Origin: Akebia trifoliata
Lineage: Eukaryota > Streptophyta > Magnoliopsida > Ranunculales > Lardizabalaceae
Assembly (NCBI GenBank): GCA_017979445.1
Contig: CM030714.1
Coordinates: forward strand, 14,813,892 to 14,877,891
Direction: 5' to 3'
DNA: 64,000 nucleotides
Shown here: in pieces, positions 58,030-64,000 of the stretch
Position numbering within the stretch: the stretch's first letter is position 1
How the letters are laid out: every line of letters begins with the position of its first letter
Made by a program: the position numbers and the translations under genes
The notes under the pieces: generated by a model
What the model saw: the letters and a program-made list of their open reading frames with translations, nothing else
Told to the model about the DNA's origin: nothing
Database searches by the model: none

Positions 58030-59477
58030 ATTCCCTCAGATCTGGTGAAAACGGCTCCTTGTACAGTATTCTTTACTTCGTTCTATCTCCGGATCTGATT
58101 CCTGATCTCCGAGGTAAGGTATCTCCTTCTTGGATCTGGGTGCTTTGAATTTGTTGTGGATTTTTGGGATGTTTTTGAGAGGTTTTTGGGTGTTTTTTAG
58201 GCTAAAATCGGAGTAGGGGTGTTAGGGAAGGAGTTAGGGCTCCAAAATTAGGGTTTTGGGGAGGTTGTGGAGGCTTCTTCACCTAATTTTTCTAGGGTTT
58301 TTTCTTTTATACGAAAATAGAGTGTGGAGGCTCCTATTTATAAAGTTTTTAGAAGCATTAGGGTTTGATTAGGGTTTCTTTTTAGGGTTTCAATTAGGGT
58401 TTAGACTTTGGTCTCATGAGATGGACTTAGTCTTTAGGGTTTTGACTTTAGTCTTAGGAGATTGACTTGATTAGTTTAGATTAGGATTTTGATTTAGGGT
58501 TTTGACTTTAGTTTTATGAGATTGACTTGATTATTGTTTAGATTAGAGTTTTGATTTAGGATTTTGACTTTAGTCTTATGAGATTGACTTTAATACTTGA
58601 CTTTAGTCTTACTTATTGACTTTAATTTTGACTTTAGTTTTATTTGATTGACTTTAATATCTTGACTTTAGTCTTGCTTGATTGACTTTAAATTTTTGGA
58701 GAACCCCTCTCTATTATATCTTTAATTCTTTGGACCCCCAATGGAGGGGTCCTTAAAATATCTTGCGAACCCTCAACAATTTTGCCTGAAAGCCTGATTG
58801 ATCGATTTTTTTGTTCACATTTTAAAATTAATTTTATTAATGTTTTCACTTTACATTATTTAATGATTTATTTATTAATTTTGAAAATCTTTAATTTTTA
58901 AAATTGTGAAATTACCATTTTGCCCTCGGAGAGGATTTTTTACGTTTTAAGTCGTTTTTCCATGTTGTAAGATGTTTTGGAATTAATTTTTCATAAGGAA
59001 TTCAATGGGAATGTTGATTTTTGTCATTTATGAAGTTTTTTGTATGAAATAGTCGTGAACTTTATGAGGGGTATTTTCTTAATTTTGTCGAATTCTGTTA
59101 AATGGTGTTGTGAATGTGAAATGATTTATTTGGTTCCGATTTGTTGTTTTATGTGTTGAATGGGTTTTCCTAAGCGTAATGTAGGCTCTAGGGTTATTTT
59201 GATGTTAGGGGTTTTTGGTAATTTGGTCAATTTTTAGTGATTTTTATCGTGAAGCTTTTTTTGATTTGCAAGATGATGATTTCTATGTTTCTGGAATCGT
59301 ATTTTCCTAGCGTAGCGTGATTTCTAAGATTTTGTCAGTTCGAGATACCTCATCCGAATTTCTGAAACACATCTAGTAACAAAATAAAGCAATGGAATAC
59401 ACATCCATCATTGGGAATCATTGCGATCGGGTTGATGAGTTGATTAATCAGGCGAGTGCAAAAATGGGGTGTCTACA
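58030..59477 (-). repeat. Truncated Element III-family LTR, reverse orientation
   Basis: The right end GGGGTGTCTACA is the minus-strand TGTAGACACC start of the Element III LTR. Similarity continues leftwards through the GTCAA array (TTGAC on the plus strand, about 58395-58690), the TATA region and the CTCGGAGATCAG block. It stops near 58030, lacking about 320 bp of the distal LTR. No internal sequence remains. It interrupts the antisense ORF of Element I. Confidence 0.85.
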
Positions 59478-60527
59478 GTATTAGGGAGTCCTGCTCGGGG
59501 CGCACGACCTCGACAAGGTGAGTGTGCTTCTTCCTACTCTGCCTCGACACCCTAAAGGTGGGATGAGCTAGGGGAGCATCAAGAATAGAAAAACCATCTA
59601 GGTTGATGTCCATGGTGGTAGAAGGAGGAGAAGAATAAAGGACTAAGGGGAGAAACTCGATGACTGGGGAGATACTGGATGAGGGTAGGGGAGTTGGCTG
59701 ATAGGTCTAGGTCTGAGAAAGTGTCAGAGGGCAGAACAAAATACTCTAAGCCCTGGTCGGTCATACGGAGATGAGGGATGGTGTTTGGGGGTGGATGGTT
59801 TTTTTGGTTTTCCTTTTCCTCTTAACTTCCTTGGTTTTCTCTTCTGCTCGTTGTGTCTTCCTAGACTCAGCAACAACAAGGGCAAATCGCTCTGAAACAT
59901 AGAAAGAGAGTTTATACAGTCTTTCCAGGAACGATTTCTCAAAAAGGGTAAAAAAGTCATTATGTTGGAAGGTCTCAGGGACCTTGTACCCTTCATTTGC
60001 CACCCTTGCCCCAAATTCCCATTCCCTATAAATGATTAGGGGGTTAACAAACCAACCCTATCAAAACTGGGGAGGTTCACTAGGGCATTACCCCCTGGTT
60101 TCGAAGACAGAGTAGTACTCCACACGACAGAAGATGGATTTTAGGTTGTATTTGGAGATAAACTTAGTGGGGGAGATATCCATAATCGGAATAGCTTTTA
60201 CCAGTCTGTAAAAGTTACAAGACATCTGTCCTGGAGCCCAATTGATTCGGCTTAGGACTTCTTTGAGATAGGGAGATAGCGGAAAACGCAGGCCAGCCAT
60301 GATTTGACCTACGTAGACCACAATCTTTCCAGGATGGCGGTGATTGAAATCCCCATGGAGTTTGATTTTGTATCTTTGGGGATGGAGTAGGTTTTAAGAA
60401 AGGTGGCTACGGTGTTAGACATTTTAGAAGAAAAAAAAACAAAGATGAGAGGACAATTACCTCCAAAGAAGTTCAAAGAAAAAGGAAGAAGGATTGAGTT
60501 GTAGACGAAATGGCTTTGGTGCTTCAA
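59478..60527 (-). pseudogene. Antisense ORF in the 3' region of Element I (Transposase_28-like, broken)
   Basis: The minus strand reads AGLRFPLSPYLKEVLSRINW, then APGQMSCNFYRLVKAIPIMD and a CRVEYYSVFETRG segment. This resembles the N-terminal domain annotated in plants as 'putative gypsy type transposon' (Transposase_28), which is known from antisense ORFs of Tat-lineage elements. The upstream part includes MSNTVATFLKTYSIPKD. Downstream comes a basic, Lys-rich segment (KPRKLRGKGKPKKPST). Stops and frameshifts break it, and the coding continues leftwards beyond the LTR fragment. Function unknown. Confidence 0.6.
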
Positions 60528-60839
60528 AGCTCAAGAACAGCAAAAGGGAGAAAGCGAAGATAGAAAATGACTTTCGAATCCCTAAAACCCCTATATTTAT
60601 AGCAAAAAATTGTGAACAACAAGGTGCAAGTTATTGGGACATGCGTCAAATCAGGAGCGGGCAAAGCCCAATCATTTGCACCATTCAAAATTTGAAACAA
60701 TAGTTTATAATTATGATGGAACCTGAAGCGAAACAATGCAATGAAGAAAAGACAAAACATAAGTGACATTCAATGATGATTGGGCCTCGTTTCTCGAGAC
60801 AATGACTGAATACTAACGTTATATCGGGGAGGGGGTAAT
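60528..60839 (+). other. Element I 3' end and polypurine tract
   Basis: Non-coding; GGGGAGGGGGTAAT at 60826-60839 abuts the 3' LTR and is the likely polypurine tract. Confidence 0.65.
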
Positions 60840-61399
60840 TGTAGAGCGATAAAACATTAAGATATTTAGACCCTACATGTGTCCAAAAGCTAGACTAGTA
60901 GGAGAGTAGAACTAAATGATTTTTGCTCCTAAGTGGTACCTAAGACACCTAGCTCATCTGACGGGAAGAGCTTGAACATCAGCTCTACCCAGTATATGGA
61001 CCGAGTAGAGTTGATTTGTGGGTTGTCTCTGAATCAATCCCTTAATTTCAAGGAAGTCTCAGGAATCATGGAAATAACAGAGTCCAAGCAAATCTTTCCT
61101 TCATAGTAACCTCTCCTAAAATTAAGGAATCCCTACTAGAGATCCTTGAAGATCAAGGATCTCAAGGAGATTCCTTATTCGAAAAGATTTCTAAGAGAGA
61201 ACTATAAATAGAGGAGACCAAGAGGGAGGAGGTTCGAAAAGTCAAAGAATCCATTACTAATAAATTTGAGAGCTAACTTTATCATTGAAAGGTTTTTGGC
61301 AGGTACCACATCGATATCACCATTAATCGAAGGAAGCAAATAACGTGGGACAACCAGAAAGAACTGAGTTGTAAGAGATAACACAAAATCACCTCTGCA
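60840..61399 (+). repeat. Element I 3' LTR
   Basis: A 560-bp LTR, TGTAGAGCG to CACCTCTGCA; TATAAATA at 61203-61210. It has an insertion of about 30 bp relative to the 5' LTR around 60970-61010. Followed by the target duplication ATTAT. Confidence 0.88.
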
Positions 61400-61404
61400 A
61401 TTAT

Positions 61405-63048
61405 AATTAAAATAAGGGAGATTACAAGATGTATAGTCAAAAAATCATATTTTATTTATATATTGATTTTTAAATTCTAAAAAAAATTAATTATTTTTTA
61501 TCAAAATCTCGATTGACTTGGTCGACTTTTATTGTCTTGGCCCAGATTTTCAAAATATTGTCTGAGTCATCTTGTTCATCTCAGGAGATTGTGTGAAGGC
61601 TGAGACACCGTCTATATCCGTCTCATTGTTGAATGATACCAAATGACTTGGGTGAGTCATTGCAGTCGAGAATGAGATCAAAAACCATGTTTCAGACATG
61701 GGTTCCTATCTTAGTTACTGTTTTGCGAAAATTTTGAAGCTATCTGCGAGGAAAATTGCTAGTTGTTAGTCTAAGGCCCAGTGGATTTGATTAAAGGACA
61801 AAGGAGAACTAAATAGAACAATAATTAATCTATTATTATAGGATTCAAGTGTTACACAGGAGATACAGAGAGAACTCATTTGAATGAATAATTTCAACTA
61901 AATGTATGACAAACTTGTAGCACAACCACCGCTCTATTCGCTTCCACTAATCTTTTTCTTCAAGGAATCGATTTCCATTGCTAGTTCTTGTCTGCTTGAC
62001 TGAGATTATAAATGCACGTTAGAAAAATTGTGATTTTGGAGAATAAAGGAAATAGGAAACTGCATGCTTTTGGCACATTTGACACTAAACACTTTCAGTA
62101 ATTGTGGTCGCTGACACATTAAAATACGCTGAGATTAAAATTCATGGGATGCAGACAATATAAAATTGACATATTTTCACAAAATCTTATACGAAATTTC
62201 TTTATCTATATATTTGGTTGGAAACCACTATTCATTTTGTAAAATATTTTGGGGAATGGTAAACTTTGATTGAAATATTCATATAAGTATGCACATACAG
62301 ACCGATCAAGAAAAAATTATGCACATACAATCATCAACTGTAAATAGAAAATAGGAACACCATCTATTACAATTTACGAGAGTCCAAGTTAGTCATTATG
62401 TCAAATGCCCTTCATTCAAACTAAATGCCCCATATGATTTTTCAAGGTACCTTAATTGCCAATATCCAAGTTAGTTTGGAAGAAATAATTCATTAGACTG
62501 CTTTTATTGAGATCTTTTCAGAAGTAGTTAGAATTAAATATTTTAAATACAAATTTTCTAACATGATGTACACAAAAGTATTACTATTACTTTACATACC
62601 CAGTTGATCTTTTTGATATTTTTCCTTTATTTTGATCTAAAAACCTGTTATTGTTAAAAACAAAAAACAAAAAATATATATATACAAGTCAAAAGAAAAG
62701 CAATTCCAGTACTTGACAACTGGTTCACCTAATAAGCTCATGTGGTACTATAGTGATTTTTGTCCTTCCAATTCTATTTGGTTGGGATCCGTTGTCTTGT
62801 GAGAAAACATGATATCCTGCTGTTAAAACAAGAAATCCAATGTTCAAGATGTATCCTAGGGGCATGCAACGTATCATTGAGATACATCTTTTATTCCGAT
62901 TGTTGGATTTTGTGTATTAACGGTGGGGATTTCATGTTTTTCCATGAATCACCGGATCCCAACTCTTCTCTATTTAAGAAGAATGCAAATTGCCTAAGCC
63001 CCACAAAAAAGATGCAGAGTACCACAGGTCATTTAATAATTAATAAAA
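61405..63048. other. Flank beyond the nest, no gene seen
   Basis: AT-rich sequence that should adjoin 11576 in the pre-insertion chromosome. No coding family, RNA gene or repeat was recognised. Confidence 0.5.
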
Positions 63049-63050
63049 GG

Positions 63051-63708
63051 GGGAGCATACTAGCACCCACTTTTGAGGTACGTTCACCACCTTAAAAAAA
63101 ATATGATTTGGGTTTAAAAAAAAAAAAAATTCCTAATCTTCTCGTTTGTGCTCATGTGTAGAAGACGGAATGGGCAACTTACATTTTGTTTTTCCGATCG
63201 TTTTATCTTCTCTAAAGCTTCTAAGATTAAGATTTTAAAAAATTGCATGAATGGAGGTAGGTTTTTATCTTTTGATTTTTTATTTTTTTTCCAATTTTCT
63301 CTGTGCCAATATGTCAATGTTGACATAGTTCTTACCATGTCTATAGTCCAGTGTCGACATGGCAAGATCAAATATTTTTTAAACCATGTCTAAAATGGAT
63401 TTAACTGCTCATATTGCTTCATGTGTCACGAAACCCTCGTAGAAACCTTCATGAATGCAAAGAAGAAGAATGAAGAGATGAAGGGTAGAGAAGAAGAATG
63501 GGAGACAGGAAGGAGGAGAAGAAGAATGAAGAGAAGAAGAAGAAGAAGAGACGAAGAAGTTGTGAAGCAGAAGGAATTTTATTTTTGTATTTATTTTTTG
63601 GTTGGTGCACTTACCTGGTGGGTATAAAAAGAAAAACGTTTTAGAATCTTGGGGTGCAATTACCAAGTGGGTGGGCATATCTTAAAAAGTGGGTGCAAGT
63701 ATGCTCCC
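63051..63708. mobile_element. Inverted-repeat DNA element (about 660 bp, MITE-like)
   Basis: Left end GGGAGCATACTAGCACCCAC is matched by the right end read backwards, GGGAGCATACTTGCACCCAC, over about 24 bp with one mismatch. A second inner pair of weaker repeats (CACCACCTT-like) lies inside each end. The interior is non-coding, with a GAA/GAG-rich tract at 63455-63560. The target duplication is not clear. Confidence 0.7.
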
Positions 63709-64000
63709 AAGCTGATAGCACCCCTCATATATTGACTTAACCACATTTCCCCTTAAATAAGTTTGTAACTTTTCACAAAGATAAAAACTTTGAACCCCAA
63801 ATACATGAATATACAGGGATATGACTCTTCATGAATATGTCCATCTCATCCTAAGTTTTAAATTTAGATTTCAGTTTATAACTAAGTCAGCTTCAAAATG
63901 AAAAATATTTCGAGAGAATATTTAGACTAGTGAGAGAATAATGCAAAATCTTGGAACTTATGGAAATACTATAGCATTCATTAAATGTTTTTTGAAAAAT
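63709..64000. other. Terminal flank
   Basis: AT-rich; nothing recognised. Confidence 0.4.

Larger units (their letters stand above)
11582..61399 (+). mobile_element. Element I: old Tat-type Ty3/gypsy LTR retrotransposon (outermost of the nest)
   Basis: Bounded by LTRs at 11582-12105 and 60840-61399 and a perfect 5-bp target duplication ATTAT (11577-11581 and 61400-61404). Its own sequence is roughly 8.7 kb; the rest is later insertions at 13195-49562, 54645-57914 and about 58030-59477. Coding order is gag, protease, RT, RNase H, second RNase H, integrase, then a long 3' region with an antisense ORF. That layout fits the Tat lineage. Every domain carries stops, and the RT catalytic box is lost, so it is dead. 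It sits about 3.2 kb downstream of the IF-2 gene. Confidence 0.9.

Noticed and set aside
63421..63627. Arg/Glu-rich small protein
   Set aside because: The frame is an artefact of a GAA/GAG-rich tract inside an inverted-repeat element.

Overview
The window is nuclear DNA from a flowering plant. It carries a protein gene split by spliceosomal GT-AG introns, plant RTE- and L1-type LINE remnants, small inverted-repeat transposons (MITEs), and very large Ogre/Tat-type Ty3/gypsy retrotransposons. The species cannot be fixed from the sequence alone. No tRNA, rRNA, CRISPR array or bacterial gene was seen.

Layout. (1) 1-8340, plus strand: the only host gene, a nuclear gene for mitochondrial translation initiation factor IF-2. 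Four exons are clear (881-1211, 1875-2915, 3184-3333, 7906-8340) and a targeting-peptide first exon is probable near 150-266. Its 4.6 kb last intron holds a dead RTE LINE that is itself interrupted by a 5'-truncated L1 with a perfect 16-bp target duplication. Intron 2 holds a MITE. (2) 8341-11581: the 3' flank, with TA microsatellites and a cluster of MITEs built from stacked hairpins. (3) 11582-61399: one retrotransposon nest of about 50 kb. (4) 61405-64000: non-coding flank with a roughly 660-bp inverted-repeat element near the end.

The nest resolves base by base. Element I (old Tat-type gypsy, plus strand, 11582-61399, target duplication ATTAT) was split in gag by Element II (Ogre-like, minus strand, 13195-49562, target duplication AGTAC). 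Element II was split inside its left LTR by Element III (Ogre-like, plus strand, 15016-32487, target duplication TAAAC/TAGAC). Element I also received Element IV (a non-autonomous chromovirus derivative, 54645-57914, TTTGT/TTTGC) and a truncated Element III-family LTR (about 58030-59477). LTR-pair divergence, estimated by eye, is highest in I, lower in II and lowest in III, which matches the insertion order.

The Ogre-like elements share one plan: LTR, tRNA primer site, long leader, an extra ORF1, gag, protease, G-patch region, reverse transcriptase, RNase H, a second plant-type RNase H, integrase, then a long repeat-rich 3' region. All copies carry stops and frameshifts. The most unusual content is a broken START-domain fragment of a host HD-ZIP class IV (PDF2/ATML1-like) transcription factor. 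It lies in sense orientation in the 3' region of Element II (about 33141-34100) and reads as intronless coding sequence, so it looks like gene capture. Other notable signals are amber codons at glutamine CAG positions in Element I, a WRKY W-box array in the Element III LTR, an antisense ORF in Element I, and a modular mismatch between Elements II and III.
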